From: Sporosarcina sp. BP05
GTDB lineage: Bacteria; Bacillota; Bacilli; Bacillales_A; Planococcaceae
Reading direction: 5' to 3'
NCBI RefSeq assembly: GCF_014282005.1
Contig: NZ_JACFTD010000010.1
Span: 34,646 to 98,645 of the forward strand
DNA: 64,000 nt
Under the pieces are notes generated by a model. The model saw nothing but the letters and a program-made list of their open reading frames with translations, was not told the DNA's origin and made no database searches. Positions 1-8,710 of the stretch are shown here, one piece after another. Each line of letters begins with the position of its first letter. The stretch's first letter is position 1. The position numbers were made by a program, and so were the translations under genes.

Positions 1-1148
1 CGCGAAAAGTTCGTGTCTATGGAAATGACGAAATGGGGCAACTTGCAATCGCCTTTAACCATTTAACGAACCAATTGCAAGAATCTCAGTCATCAACTGA
101 AAGTGAACGGCGGAAACTGGCTTCCGTATTGGAGAATATGACTGATGGTGTTATTGCAACTGATCGTAAAGGTCGCGTCAGCCTTATTAATGACTCCGCT
201 CTTCTGATGCTAAGACTGACACGGGATTTGGTTTTGAACCGACCGATTTCTAGCATTCTTGGACTTGAGCAGGAATATGCATTTGAAGATTTAATCCAAG
301 TCAAAGAATCTATTGCACTCGATTTTAGTACGGAAGATCAGCCTTATATTTTACGGGCAAACTTTTCCGTTACACAAAGAGAAACTGGTTTTGTGAATGG
401 CCTTATTGTTGTCTTACATGACAATACAGAACAAGAGAAAATCGACATGGAAAGGCGCGAATTTGTTTCAAATGTATCGCACGAATTGCGTACACCACTG
501 ACAACAATGCGAAGTTACTTGGAGGCGCTTGCTGATGGTGCATGGAAGAATGAGGAGATTGCACCATCCTTCCTTCACGTAACGCAGACTGAAACCGAGC
601 GAATGATTCGCCTTGTTAACGATTTATTGAAGCTATCACGCATGGACAGTAGAGATTATGATTTGAATAAAGAATGGGTTGAATTCAATTACTTTTTCAA
701 ATCAATCATTGATCGATTTGAGTTTTCGAAGTCTCAAGAAGTCCAGTTTATACGCCTTCTCTCTTCCACCGAGTTGTTTGTTGAAATCGATACGGATAAG
801 ATGACTCAGGTGCTAGATAATATTATTTCAAATGCATTAAAATATTCACCGGACGGCGGAAATATCCGTTTTGGCATCACAATGTCCGAAGACTTTATTA
901 AAGTAATGATTTCGGATGATGGCATGGGAATACCACAGGCGAACGTTAAACGGATTTTTGACAGATTCTATCGAGCAGATCGTGCAAGATCCCGTGCGAT
1001 GGGTGGTACAGGACTAGGCCTGGCAATTGCTCGTGAAATGATTGTGGCGCACGAAGGAGAAATATGGGCGGAAAGCGAAGAAGGAAAAGGGACGACAATA
1101 TTCTTTACGTTGCCGTTTGAACTTCAGGAGGACGGTGAATGGGGTTGA
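1..1148 (+). CDS. walK: WalK sensor histidine kinase (5' end outside window)
   Basis: C-terminal part of the membrane sensor kinase of the WalRK (YycFG) system, which controls cell-wall hydrolase genes and is essential in most Firmicutes. The frame is open from base 3, so the membrane segments, extracellular domain and most of the HAMP linker lie outside. Visible are the HAMP end, a PAS domain (about residues 35-130 from the Met at 33), the H box SNVSHELRTPL with the phospho-accepting His codon at 480-482, and an ATPase domain with NIISNALKY, DDGMGIP and GGTGLGLAI. Its stop overlaps the walH start by 10 bp, as in the usual walKHIJ operon. Identification is firm. Confidence 0.97.
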   Translation, partial: RKVRVYGNDEMGQLAIAFNHLTNQLQESQSSTESERRKLASVLENMTDGVIATDRKGRVSLINDSALLMLRLTRDLVLNRPISSILGLEQEYAFEDLIQVKESIALDFSTEDQPYILRANFSVTQRETGFVNGLIVVLHDNTEQEKIDMERREFVSNVSHELRTPLTTMRSYLEALADGAWKNEEIAPSFLHVTQTETERMIRLVNDLLKLSRMDSRDYDLNKEWVEFNYFFKSIIDRFEFSKSQEVQFIRLLSSTELFVEIDTDKMTQVLDNIISNALKYSPDGGNIRFGITMSEDFIKVMISDDGMGIPQANVKRIFDRFYRADRARSRAMGGTGLGLAIAREMIVAHEGEIWAESEEGKGTTIFFTLPFELQEDGEWG

Positions 1149-2461
1149 AATATGTTGAAACTGTCAAATCAATCGTACTTTTCTTACTTGTGGCGCTCAG
1201 CATTATACTTACATTTTCTATTTGGACGTATTCACCACGATATGAAACCATTGAGCAGTTTCCGCCCGTAGATATTTCTATAGGTGGTAAAAAGAAAATT
1301 GATGAAATTATAAAACCTTATAAAGTGTTATTTAACTTTGATGACGTTTTGAAAGGAACGACTGATTCAGATAAAATTGACCGTATTATGGATAAGATCA
1401 CAGATTGGAAAATAGCAGACATTACCCCGGTGGATGAAAACTTTACAACAGAGGATATAAGCACATTTCTACGGAAGCCTAACCGGTTTACAGTGTTCTT
1501 TCAAAGTGAAATCCCTTTGTCTGTCTATGACAGCGTTTTGACAATTGAAGAACCAACGCCCGAAATTTCATTTAACCAGATTGTGGTTGAGTGGAAGCCA
1601 GACAATAATGCGATGACTGTTTACTTTGTGAGTAAAGTAAACAAGAAGCTTTATAGCGGAAAAGTGAAGGCGGAGGATTATCAAAGTCTCGATAATTCAA
1701 TATTAACAAAGGGGCGAGAGCTTCAAGAGTATAAAGAAGTAAAACCTGATAGTTCTTCCTATCTCGTAGTTTCAGCTGAGCCTGTGGAAACGATCAAGTA
1801 CACGTTTCTTGAGGATGAAGTACCCATTAATAAATTCCGTGATGCATTGTTCAGTGATGCAAATGCAGTACGGAACAGCCAAGTGGGAATTCATCATGAA
1901 GAACTTGCCGACGATCATGCATTGATGAATGTTTATACAGAGAAGAAAACATTTAAATATGTTTCTCCAAGTGCAGATAGTAGAGAGCTTGCAATTCCCT
2001 CAGAGTTACTAATAAATACAATCAACTTCGTCAACGTACATGGCGGATGGACAGACGAATTTAGATTTACGTACATGGATGCGAAGACCCGGTTTGTACG
2101 ATTTCGGTTATATTTGAACGGATTACCTGTCTATACAGATTCCAGCTCTTCTGCTGAAATTCTTCAAAAGTGGGGGAAAAACCGGATATATAGTTATGCC
2201 AGGCCGTACTATAGACTTAATTCTCAATATCCAGCAAAAACAGAAGTTGAACTTCTTCCACCAGGCACTGATATTGCTGAAAGGCTTAGAAAATCGGATA
2301 TGTTGGACTTGGATGCTGTCGAGGAAATTACTCCGGGTTACTTTATGAAATATAAGCCAGGACTATTCATCATGGAACCGGCGTGGTTTTACTTGATAAA
2401 CGGCAATTGGAGCCGCTTTTCACCTGAAGGTTTAGGAGGTGAATTGATTGGATTGGAATAA
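1139..2461 (+). CDS. walH: WalH (YycH), regulator of WalK
   Basis: Membrane-anchored extracytoplasmic protein that, in Bacillus subtilis, interacts with WalK and WalI and restrains kinase activity. The 440-residue product has one N-terminal membrane segment (about residues 8-28) followed by a long soluble region, the usual YycH plan. The ATG at 1139 lies just after an AGGAGG-type site inside the end of walK. Its end overlaps the walI start by 14 bp, so the genes are probably translationally coupled. The family is weakly conserved, so the call rests on size, topology and position between walK and walI as well as sequence style. Confidence 0.93.
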   Translation: MGLKYVETVKSIVLFLLVALSIILTFSIWTYSPRYETIEQFPPVDISIGGKKKIDEIIKPYKVLFNFDDVLKGTTDSDKIDRIMDKITDWKIADITPVDENFTTEDISTFLRKPNRFTVFFQSEIPLSVYDSVLTIEEPTPEISFNQIVVEWKPDNNAMTVYFVSKVNKKLYSGKVKAEDYQSLDNSILTKGRELQEYKEVKPDSSSYLVVSAEPVETIKYTFLEDEVPINKFRDALFSDANAVRNSQVGIHHEELADDHALMNVYTEKKTFKYVSPSADSRELAIPSELLINTINFVNVHGGWTDEFRFTYMDAKTRFVRFRLYLNGLPVYTDSSSSAEILQKWGKNRIYSYARPYYRLNSQYPAKTEVELLPPGTDIAERLRKSDMLDLDAVEEITPGYFMKYKPGLFIMEPAWFYLINGNWSRFSPEGLGGELIGLE

Positions 2462-3260
2462 GTCGAAAACAATATTCATTATTGTCTTTTCAATAGTAAA
2501 CGTTTTCCTCTACCATCTTTATTTGAACAAGCTTACAGATGCACAAAATGTCCAGGTGATGGGGAAAACACCAATCGAAGAATTGCTGAAGATGGATAAT
2601 GTTACGTATGACGAACTGCCACCCTACAAAAATGATCAGTTTTATATGTCCGCAAGATCTATGATATTTACAGATGAGCAGATAGACAAACTTGAAAATC
2701 AAATAGTCGAGGTTTCGGACGAAACATATCTTCAATCGGAATTGAATGATCCGGTCAGTGTGCTGAATGAGAAAGGCGATTTTGATTTTACGAAAGTTCT
2801 TTCAAAGTACGTATTAAACGGCGCCGAGTACGAACTATGGACCGTGAATGAAGAGACGCGGCAAGCATTACTTTTTCAGAAAGTGAAGGACAATCCTATT
2901 TATTTCAGTCGTAATGCGATGCTGACATTGCATTGGAATGAGAAGAAGGAAGTTACAAACTACGAGCAAGGTATGCTGGAAGAGTTCGGCACTTTTAATC
3001 GTAAAAAAGATCTTCTTTCTCCTATAGAGGCAATCGGTAATTTGTACTCACGTGGGTACTTGAAACAAGGTTCCAAAGTAAAGTATATGAAGCTCGGTTA
3101 TTCGACACATGTTCAAGTATCGGAAACCCAAGTGTTTGCTCCGACATGGCATGTGCGTGTAGAATTAAAGGATGGAGTAATAGAAGATTACTTCATCAAT
3201 GCAATTGAAGGTATGATTATAGAATTACAGCATGAACCGTTGGAAGAAGAGAATGAATAA
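2448..3260 (+). CDS. walI: WalI (YycI), regulator of WalK
   Basis: Partner of WalH in the membrane complex that tunes WalK activity. The 270-residue product has a single N-terminal membrane helix (about residues 7-25) and an extracytoplasmic domain related to the C-terminal part of WalH. The start is a TTG at 2448, supported by AGGAGGT at 2435-2441. The walH frame overlaps it. Position between walH and walJ fixes the assignment more than any motif does. Confidence 0.92.
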   Translation: MDWNKSKTIFIIVFSIVNVFLYHLYLNKLTDAQNVQVMGKTPIEELLKMDNVTYDELPPYKNDQFYMSARSMIFTDEQIDKLENQIVEVSDETYLQSELNDPVSVLNEKGDFDFTKVLSKYVLNGAEYELWTVNEETRQALLFQKVKDNPIYFSRNAMLTLHWNEKKEVTNYEQGMLEEFGTFNRKKDLLSPIEAIGNLYSRGYLKQGSKVKYMKLGYSTHVQVSETQVFAPTWHVRVELKDGVIEDYFINAIEGMIIELQHEPLEEENE

Positions 3261-3272
3261 GGGGTTTTTGTA

Positions 3273-4061
3273 ATGCGTTTTAGTGTCCTCGCAAGCGGCA
3301 GTAGCGGCAATGCGGTATTTATAGAGAGCGATGAACATACTTTTCTCGTTGATGCGGGATTTAGTGCGAAGAAGATGGACAGTTTAATGGCTGGCATTGA
3401 TCGTTCTATGAAAAAGATTGACGGTATTTTTGTAACACACGAGCATAGTGACCATATAAAAGGAATTGGTGTTGTCGCACGAAAATACGGGACGCCAATT
3501 TATGCTAATGAAAAAACATGGCAGGCGATGGATGGTCTTGTGGGCAATATTCCGCTTGATCAGCGTTTTCAATTTGATATGGAAACAGTGAAATCATTCG
3601 GTTCACTCGATGTTCAGTCATTTGCAGTTTCACACGACGCAGCTGATCCGATGTTTTACGTTTTCCATGAGAATGGTCGGAAACTTGCGGTCATTACAGA
3701 CACGGGTTATGTGAGTGATAGGATGAAAGGGTTCATCCGCGGTGCAGATGCTTTTGTCTTTGAAAGCAACCATGACGTCAGCATGTTGCAGGTAGGGCGC
3801 TATCCTTGGTCCGTGAAACGACGAATTCTTAGTGATGTTGGACATGTATCCAATGAAGATGCTGCAGTTGCAATGAGCGAAGTTGTCGATCAAAAAGATA
3901 CGAGAATTTATTTATCACATTTGAGTAAAGATAATAATATGAAAGACCTTGCAAGGATGAGTGTTACACAGACGCTTGAGACATGTGGTATCAGGACAGG
4001 TGAATTTGTTCATCTTTATGATACGGATGCAGATCAGCCGACCGAACTTGTCACAGTATAG
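3273..4061 (+). CDS. walJ: WalJ (YycJ) metallo-beta-lactamase-fold hydrolase
   Basis: Cytoplasmic metallo-beta-lactamase-fold protein encoded at the end of wal operons; family members are reported as exonucleases affecting DNA repair and cell-division timing. The 262-residue product carries the metal-binding motif THEHSDH at residues 55-61 and an aspartate in the DTGYVSD segment. The start ATG at 3273 follows AAGGGG. A rho-independent terminator at 4098-4127 closes the operon. The biochemical role here is inferred from the family. Confidence 0.95.
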   Translation: MRFSVLASGSSGNAVFIESDEHTFLVDAGFSAKKMDSLMAGIDRSMKKIDGIFVTHEHSDHIKGIGVVARKYGTPIYANEKTWQAMDGLVGNIPLDQRFQFDMETVKSFGSLDVQSFAVSHDAADPMFYVFHENGRKLAVITDTGYVSDRMKGFIRGADAFVFESNHDVSMLQVGRYPWSVKRRILSDVGHVSNEDAAVAMSEVVDQKDTRIYLSHLSKDNNMKDLARMSVTQTLETCGIRTGEFVHLYDTDADQPTELVTV

Positions 4062-4097
4062 AGTAATGTCTCTAGCCTTACCTTCGAGGGATTGTAT

Positions 4098-4127
4098 AAA
4101 AACCTTACTAGTGTAAGGTTTTTTATT
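4098..4127 (+). terminator. Rho-independent terminator of the wal operon
   Basis: An 8-bp perfect stem (AACCTTAC, loop TAGT, GTAAGGTT) is followed by a T run. It lies 37 bases after the walJ stop. Confidence 0.88.
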
Positions 4128-4179
4128 TGTCTAGGAAATTATAAAATCACGTACTGTGGATAAGCTGCTACAGAGAGAT

Positions 4180-4270
4180 TTCGCGTCCAGACTCCATCGG
4201 CTAGAGGCTCGGAGGCCCGTAGGACGTGGGTCACGCAGACATTGCCGCGGGCCTACAGGACTTAGGCTGC
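4180..4270. repeat. GC-rich inverted-repeat element between walJ and htrA
   Basis: The 308-base gap between walJ and htrA holds the wal terminator, one perfect DnaA box on the minus strand (4155-4163) and this block. It is visibly richer in G and C than its surroundings. It contains GGCCCG near 4213 and CGGGCC near 4247, able to form a hairpin, plus the similar phrases GTAGGAC and CTACAGGAC. No coding frame is evident. It resembles a dispersed intergenic element, but no second copy was seen in this window. Confidence 0.4.
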
Positions 4271-4369
4271 ATTCATTTGTAACAGGCACTTGCGCTTTTA
4301 ATTTTTTGAAATGGCTGAAATAGGGTAATGTTAACTACAATGACATCATCAGTAGAAAGGGAGAGGTGT

Positions 4370-5617
4370 ATGGACGAACACAATCAGAATCAAATGAATG
4401 GAGGACCACAACCTTCTGCTCCAGTACTGGAAAGTACATCGCGCAATAGTCAAAAGCCTCCGAAAAGAAGAGGCGGTTTCATATCAGGGTTTATTGGCGT
4501 TGGAATTGGTGCGCTTCTTGTTTGGTTCATCATGCAAGGTGAAAGTAATACAAAGGAACAACTGCAGACGAATAGTGCAGAGCAGAAGACCGACGTTATG
4601 CCAACAAATCGTGTATCCCTCGATGTGACTAGCGATGTAACAGACATCGTTGAAAAAGTGGTAGATTCAGTTGTTGGCGTAACGAACTTAAAAACGGATA
4701 GTGATCCTTGGTCGCCCGTAGAAACGACGAGGGAAACGGGTTCTGGTTCCGGTGTCATTTATAAGAAGCAAGGTGACAAAGCCTACGTCGTCACGAATCA
4801 CCACGTTGTGGAAGGTGCGCAAGAACTTGAAATTACTTTCGATGATGGTTCAAAGACGGCAGGAAAAATCATTGGCAGCGATATGTGGACTGACTTAGCC
4901 GTCATTGAAATTGACGCTAAACTTGTTAAAACAGTTATTGATTTTGGGGATTCGGATGCTTTGAAACGCGGTGAAACAGTAATTGCGATTGGAAACCCGC
5001 TTGGCCTTGGTTTTTCAGGTTCGGTAACCGTCGGTGTTGTATCTGGAAAAGATCGTTCGATTCCAATTGATTTCGATGAGAATGGCACAGTAGATTGGTT
5101 TGCAGACGTCCTACAAACCGACGCTGCTATCAACCCAGGTAACTCGGGAGGCGCATTGATTAACCTTGGTGGACAGCTTATCGGCATTAATTCCATGAAA
5201 ATATCGGAAGCAACAGTTGAAGGAATCGGACTGGCCATTCCCGTCAATCTTGCAACACCGATTATCGATCAACTTGAAAAGCAAGGAAAAGTAAACCGTC
5301 CAACAATGGGCGTTACATTACTCGATCTTAGAAGCATACCTGCGCAGCAACAAAGGGAAATGCTAAAATTACCGACGAATGTAACAGATGGGGTTATTAT
5401 CAATGAGGTTATGATCAATTCGCCTGCTGAACTTGCTGGCGTGAAGCAGTATGATGTCATCGTTGAGATGGACGGCGAAAAAATTGAAGATATGGTCAGC
5501 TTGCGTAAACACTTGTATACTTCGAAGGAAGTAGGCGACACGATGCAAATGAAAGTGTATCGCGATGGGCAATTGCTCGAAATTGAAATGGTGTTAAAAG
5601 ACGGTAACTCGTTCTGA
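4370..5617 (+). CDS. htrA: HtrA/DegP-family membrane serine protease
   Basis: Envelope quality-control protease of the HtrA family (position equivalent to B. subtilis HtrC/YyxA). From the ATG at 4370 (SD GAGAGGTG) the product has 415 residues: a charged, Pro-rich cytoplasmic head, one membrane helix (about 36-56), a trypsin-like domain with His145 (NHHVV), Asp175 (WTDLAV) and Ser259 (NPGNSGGAL), and one C-terminal PDZ domain. An upstream ATG at 4328 would add 14 residues but has no clear SD. The triad is intact, so it should be active. It is followed by its own terminator, so it is probably a single transcription unit. Confidence 0.93.
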   Translation: MDEHNQNQMNGGPQPSAPVLESTSRNSQKPPKRRGGFISGFIGVGIGALLVWFIMQGESNTKEQLQTNSAEQKTDVMPTNRVSLDVTSDVTDIVEKVVDSVVGVTNLKTDSDPWSPVETTRETGSGSGVIYKKQGDKAYVVTNHHVVEGAQELEITFDDGSKTAGKIIGSDMWTDLAVIEIDAKLVKTVIDFGDSDALKRGETVIAIGNPLGLGFSGSVTVGVVSGKDRSIPIDFDENGTVDWFADVLQTDAAINPGNSGGALINLGGQLIGINSMKISEATVEGIGLAIPVNLATPIIDQLEKQGKVNRPTMGVTLLDLRSIPAQQQREMLKLPTNVTDGVIINEVMINSPAELAGVKQYDVIVEMDGEKIEDMVSLRKHLYTSKEVGDTMQMKVYRDGQLLEIEMVLKDGNSF

Positions 5618-5659
5618 TAATAAAAATTATACACAGATTCCTATGAAAAACTTATCCAC

Positions 5660-5703
5660 AACGGGTATAATAGCTAACAGCTAGCTATTACGCCCGTTTT
5701 TTT
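5660..5703 (+). terminator. Terminator after htrA
   Basis: A long hairpin with arms starting AACGGG and ending CCCGTT, with TATAATAGCTA pairing to TAGCTATTA, is followed by TTTTTTT. A DnaA box abuts its left arm. Confidence 0.85.
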
Positions 5704-5784
5704 ATTATATTCGCCCTTTGTGGATAAATCTAAAAATTTGTGAATAACTTTGTGCAAAATAAAAAGCTGAAAGTTGGGATAGAA

Positions 5785-5949
5785 ATGAATATTAATAGCT
5801 GCGAAACTCATATAAACCATGCCTTAGACGTTTTTGTAGCGGAGCAAGGAAAGTTTCCAATTATGGAAGTTGTACCGGAAGAAGAAAAGTTATCCACAAA
5901 ATGCAACTACTGCGAAGAGTTTGCGATATATGTTGTGGTGGACGAATAG
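5785..5949 (+). CDS. CxxH/CxxC mini-protein
   Basis: A 54-residue cytoplasmic protein with CETH near the N terminus (residues 6-9) and CNYC at 40-43, the pattern of a small Bacillales family of putative metal-binding proteins found next to rlmH. The ATG at 5785 was chosen because the conserved part begins at once; a GTG or TTG further upstream (near 5740) would add unrelated residues and overlap DnaA boxes. The SD is weak. A DnaA box lies inside the gene at 5890-5898. Function is unknown. Confidence 0.8.
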   Translation: MNINSCETHINHALDVFVAEQGKFPIMEVVPEEEKLSTKCNYCEEFAIYVVVDE

Positions 5950-6028
5950 CCAGACACAAGATGTAGATAATAGGTGTGGATATGTGTATAAGTTTTGTTT
6001 GTAATAAATTAAAAAGGGTGGACAACTT

Positions 6029-6508
6029 GTGAATATTACAATTGTGACAGTAGGTAAATTAAAAGAGAAGTATTTAAAAATGGGCATTGAGGAATTCTCT
6101 AAACGATTAGGCGCGTATGCAAAAGTTAACGTAGTCGAAGTAGTAGATGAGAAAGCACCTGAATCATTAAGCGATGCTGATATGGAAATTGTGAAGAAAA
6201 AAGAAGCGGAACGAATTCTGGCGAAAATCGGGTCGGATACGTATGTGATTGCGCTTGCGATTGAAGGAAAGATGAAGACGTCAGAAGAGCTAGCTGCGGA
6301 CTTAGAGTCGTTGATGACCTACGGACGTAGTAAGGTAGCGTTTGTTATCGGCGGATCGCTAGGATTGCATGACAGTGTAATAAAACGGGCAGATGAATTA
6401 CTGTCCTTTTCGAAAATGACATTTCCACATCAGATGATGAAGCTGATATTGTTGGAGCAGGTATATAGGGCTTTCAGGATAATGAAGAATGAACCGTACC
6501 ATAAGTAA
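6029..6508 (+). CDS. rlmH: RlmH, 23S rRNA pseudouridine-1915 N3-methyltransferase
   Basis: SPOUT-fold methyltransferase that modifies pseudouridine 1915 of 23S rRNA (helix 69) using SAM. The 159-residue length is the family norm. Visible are the SAM-site segment [13 protein letters not shown] and the conserved C-terminal [20 protein letters not shown], ending in NEPYHK. The start is a GTG at 6029 after AAAGGGTGG. In Staphylococcus the 3' end of this gene (orfX) is the SCC integration site, and here the corresponding end is duplicated at 8688-8710. Confidence 0.97.
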   Translation: MNITIVTVGKLKEKYLKMGIEEFSKRLGAYAKVNVVEVVDEKAPESLSDADMEIVKKKEAERILAKIGSDTYVIALAIEGKMKTSEELAADLESLMTYGRSKVAFVIGGSLGLHDSVIKRADELLSFSKMTFPHQMMKLILLEQVYRAFRIMKNEPYHK

Positions 6509-6513
6509 AGGCG
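6491..6513 (+). repeat. Direct repeat, left copy, in the 3' end of rlmH (SCC-like att site)
   Basis: A 23-base block covering the last codons of rlmH, its stop and six further bases, with core CCGTACCATAAGT. It matches 8688-8710 at 21 of 23 positions. The tail continues GCGGTTTTT, as in the staphylococcal SCC attachment site as I recall it. See the finding on the flanked segment. Confidence 0.7.
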
Positions 6514-6614
6514 GTTTTTGTTATAGAAATTTCAAATCTTTTTAATGATTGTGGTGTTTGAACCTCTTGAACTTCAGCTGAAATTTATAATGCCTATGAT
6601 TGGGGACCGTATGG

Positions 6615-8675
6615 ATGTTAAGTGAACAGACGAGATATTCTAGGCTTGCGAACATAACTAAAATAATAAATACAAAGTTAGAACTTCGTGAAGTATTACA
6701 GCGTGTAACAAAGGCAATATCCGAAGAGATTGTTCAATGTGACTCTGTCGGTATTTATTTACCCCAAAAGGATGGAACATTCAGGGGGTTTGCAGGAAAA
6801 CCAGAAGTCATAAATGGTATAACACTTGATACGCAGGTAATTGATCCTGAAATAGACTTACTGGCCAGAGAAGTAATTGAAACCCAAAAAGCCATCTACA
6901 TCCCTGATACCTCAAAGGATAATAGGCCGGACCCGAGACCAGTCAAAGCTTTCAAAATTAAATCCTTATTAGTTCTGCCTATCGCATTTGGGCATGAGTT
7001 ATTTGGTCTAGTTTTTTTATTCGATTATGGGACTCCAATGAACTTAACAGAGTCAGAAATTCAAAGTGTTGAAGCTTATGTGAATATGGCGGCAGTGGCA
7101 ATTCAAAATGCCAATAATTTAACACAAAAAGAAGATCTTATTTCCGAAAAGCAGTTATTACTTAATGTGACACGTGATTTGTCGATGTGTGTTTCTATAG
7201 TGGAAAGTCTTGATATATGCTTTTTTTACTTAGGAAAAGTTTTAGATAGTAAAAGTATTGCTGCCCACCTACTAGATTCCTTAGAAAAAACAACAATTTT
7301 TAGTAAAGACTATGAGTGGACACAAGCAGATTGGGTTGCGAACCTTAAAAGCATAGGAATTGATCAAAACTATGAAACCATGATGCAAGAGGTTATTAAA
7401 ACAAAACGTATAATTTCCATCCCGAATCTAGATAGTAAGGATTTACTTATGATTCCGTTGGTTTCAATGGGAGAAGTATTAGGAATAATAGCAGTTGTTA
7501 ATGTAGAGGGGAAAGCCGACAATTATCATAAGTCCCAAATTCAACTGGCACAATCTATAGTTGATGCTACAGCTCCTATATTTTCTAACTTGTTATATAT
7601 GGACCAACTTGAAAACATGGTGGAAGAGCGAACAAGCGAATTAGCTGCTGCTAATGAAAAAGTTACGAGTGTAATTGAAAGTATTACGGATGGATTTTAT
7701 GCTTTGAATAAAGAATGGGAATTTATATATTTAAATAAACATCAATATTTACCACAAAACAAAACAGCAGAAGATGTATTAGGTAAGAATATTTGGGATG
7801 TCTTCCCGAAGAACCTAGATACAGTCATGTATAAAAAACTTCATCGTGCAATGTCAGATCGAGTAACAGTACATTTCGAATTCCTCTCGACCTATAATAA
7901 TTATTGGTTCGAAGTAGTCGCTTACCCATATGATGATGGAATCTGTTGTCTCTTAAAAAACATTACTGAAAAAAAGAAATATGAAGAGGAATTGAAAAGG
8001 TTATCCAGCTTAGATTTAATAGGGCAAATGGCAGCAGGTATTAGCCATGAGATAAGAAATCCAATGACAACGGCACGGGGGTTCTTGCAGTTATTAAAAG
8101 AAGAGGACGAATTGGAAAAATATAATGGTTACTTTAATTTAATGATTGAAGAACTTGACCGTGCCAATGCTATTATTACTGAATTTCTGTCAATGGGTAA
8201 TACAAAGACATCCGATTTAGAGATGTTAGATTTGAATTTAATTATTCATGGTATCGTTCCCTTAATAAAGATTGATACACTTAATCAAAATAAGTTTATT
8301 CAAGTTGATACTAAAGACATTCCAGAATTACTTTTAAATCGCAATGAGATACGGCAATTAATAATAAATCTATACCGTAATGGCTTAGAAGCGATGAGTG
8401 CAGGGAAAGTTCTATCCATCAGCACCTACAAGGAAAATGAAAATTGTGTGGTTCTTGCAGTACGGGATCAAGGAGAAGGAATCAGGCCTGAAATAGTAGA
8501 GAAATTGGGTACTCCATTCTACACGACTAAAGATAATGGTACTGGCTTGGGATTAGGCATTTGTTATGCTATTGCTGCACGCCATAATGCAAAGATAGAG
8601 ATTCAAACGGGATTGGAAGGGACTACCTTTTTGGTTAAATTTAATTATAAAAAGATGAATAAAGTTCTGCTTTAG
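6615..8675 (+). CDS. Orphan GAF/PAS sensor histidine kinase, sporulation-kinase type
   Basis: A cytoplasmic-looking kinase of 686 residues (no convincing membrane helices). Order: an N-terminal GAF domain (about 15-165), a divergent second GAF-like region (about 200-330), a coiled linker, a PAS domain (about 345-450), a HisKA domain with AAGISHEIRNPMTTARGFLQ (His478), and an ATPase domain with NLYRNGLEAM, DQGEGI and GTGLGLGI. This H-box style is that of Bacillus phosphorelay kinases that phosphorylate Spo0F, which is an inference. No response regulator adjoins it. The ATG at 6615 is preferred over TTG at 6600 because GGGG lies about 8 bases upstream. It looks AT-richer than its neighbours and sits between two rlmH-end repeats, suggesting acquisition. 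Confidence 0.88.
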   Translation: MLSEQTRYSRLANITKIINTKLELREVLQRVTKAISEEIVQCDSVGIYLPQKDGTFRGFAGKPEVINGITLDTQVIDPEIDLLAREVIETQKAIYIPDTSKDNRPDPRPVKAFKIKSLLVLPIAFGHELFGLVFLFDYGTPMNLTESEIQSVEAYVNMAAVAIQNANNLTQKEDLISEKQLLLNVTRDLSMCVSIVESLDICFFYLGKVLDSKSIAAHLLDSLEKTTIFSKDYEWTQADWVANLKSIGIDQNYETMMQEVIKTKRIISIPNLDSKDLLMIPLVSMGEVLGIIAVVNVEGKADNYHKSQIQLAQSIVDATAPIFSNLLYMDQLENMVEERTSELAAANEKVTSVIESITDGFYALNKEWEFIYLNKHQYLPQNKTAEDVLGKNIWDVFPKNLDTVMYKKLHRAMSDRVTVHFEFLSTYNNYWFEVVAYPYDDGICCLLKNITEKKKYEEELKRLSSLDLIGQMAAGISHEIRNPMTTARGFLQLLKEEDELEKYNGYFNLMIEELDRANAIITEFLSMGNTKTSDLEMLDLNLIIHGIVPLIKIDTLNQNKFIQVDTKDIPELLLNRNEIRQLIINLYRNGLEAMSAGKVLSISTYKENENCVVLAVRDQGEGIRPEIVEKLGTPFYTTKDNGTGLGLGICYAIAARHNAKIEIQTGLEGTTFLVKFNYKKMNKVLL

Positions 8676-8687
8676 ATTAATAGCGGA

Positions 8688-8710
8688 GGACCGTACCATA
8701 AGTGAAGGCG
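8688..8710 (+). repeat. Direct repeat, right copy of the rlmH-end att-like sequence
   Basis: Second copy of the 23-base rlmH-end block, 2197 bp from the first and 12 bases after the kinase stop. It differs at two positions only (A to G at 8689 and at 8704). It is not part of any evident gene here. Confidence 0.7.

Larger units (their letters stand above)
5627..5991. promoter_or_regulatory. Cluster of DnaA boxes
   Basis: Within 365 bases there are six perfect matches to TTATNCACA on either strand: 5627-5635 (TTATACACA), 5652-5660 (TTATCCACA), 5719-5727, 5739-5747, 5890-5898 and 5983-5991. One-mismatch boxes lie at 5962-5970 and 5975-5983. Another perfect box stands alone at 4155-4163. The cluster overlaps the htrA terminator and the CxxH/CxxC gene and ends just before rlmH. 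DnaA-box clusters outside oriC are known in B. subtilis and modulate initiation or nearby genes; that role here is inferred. Confidence 0.75.
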
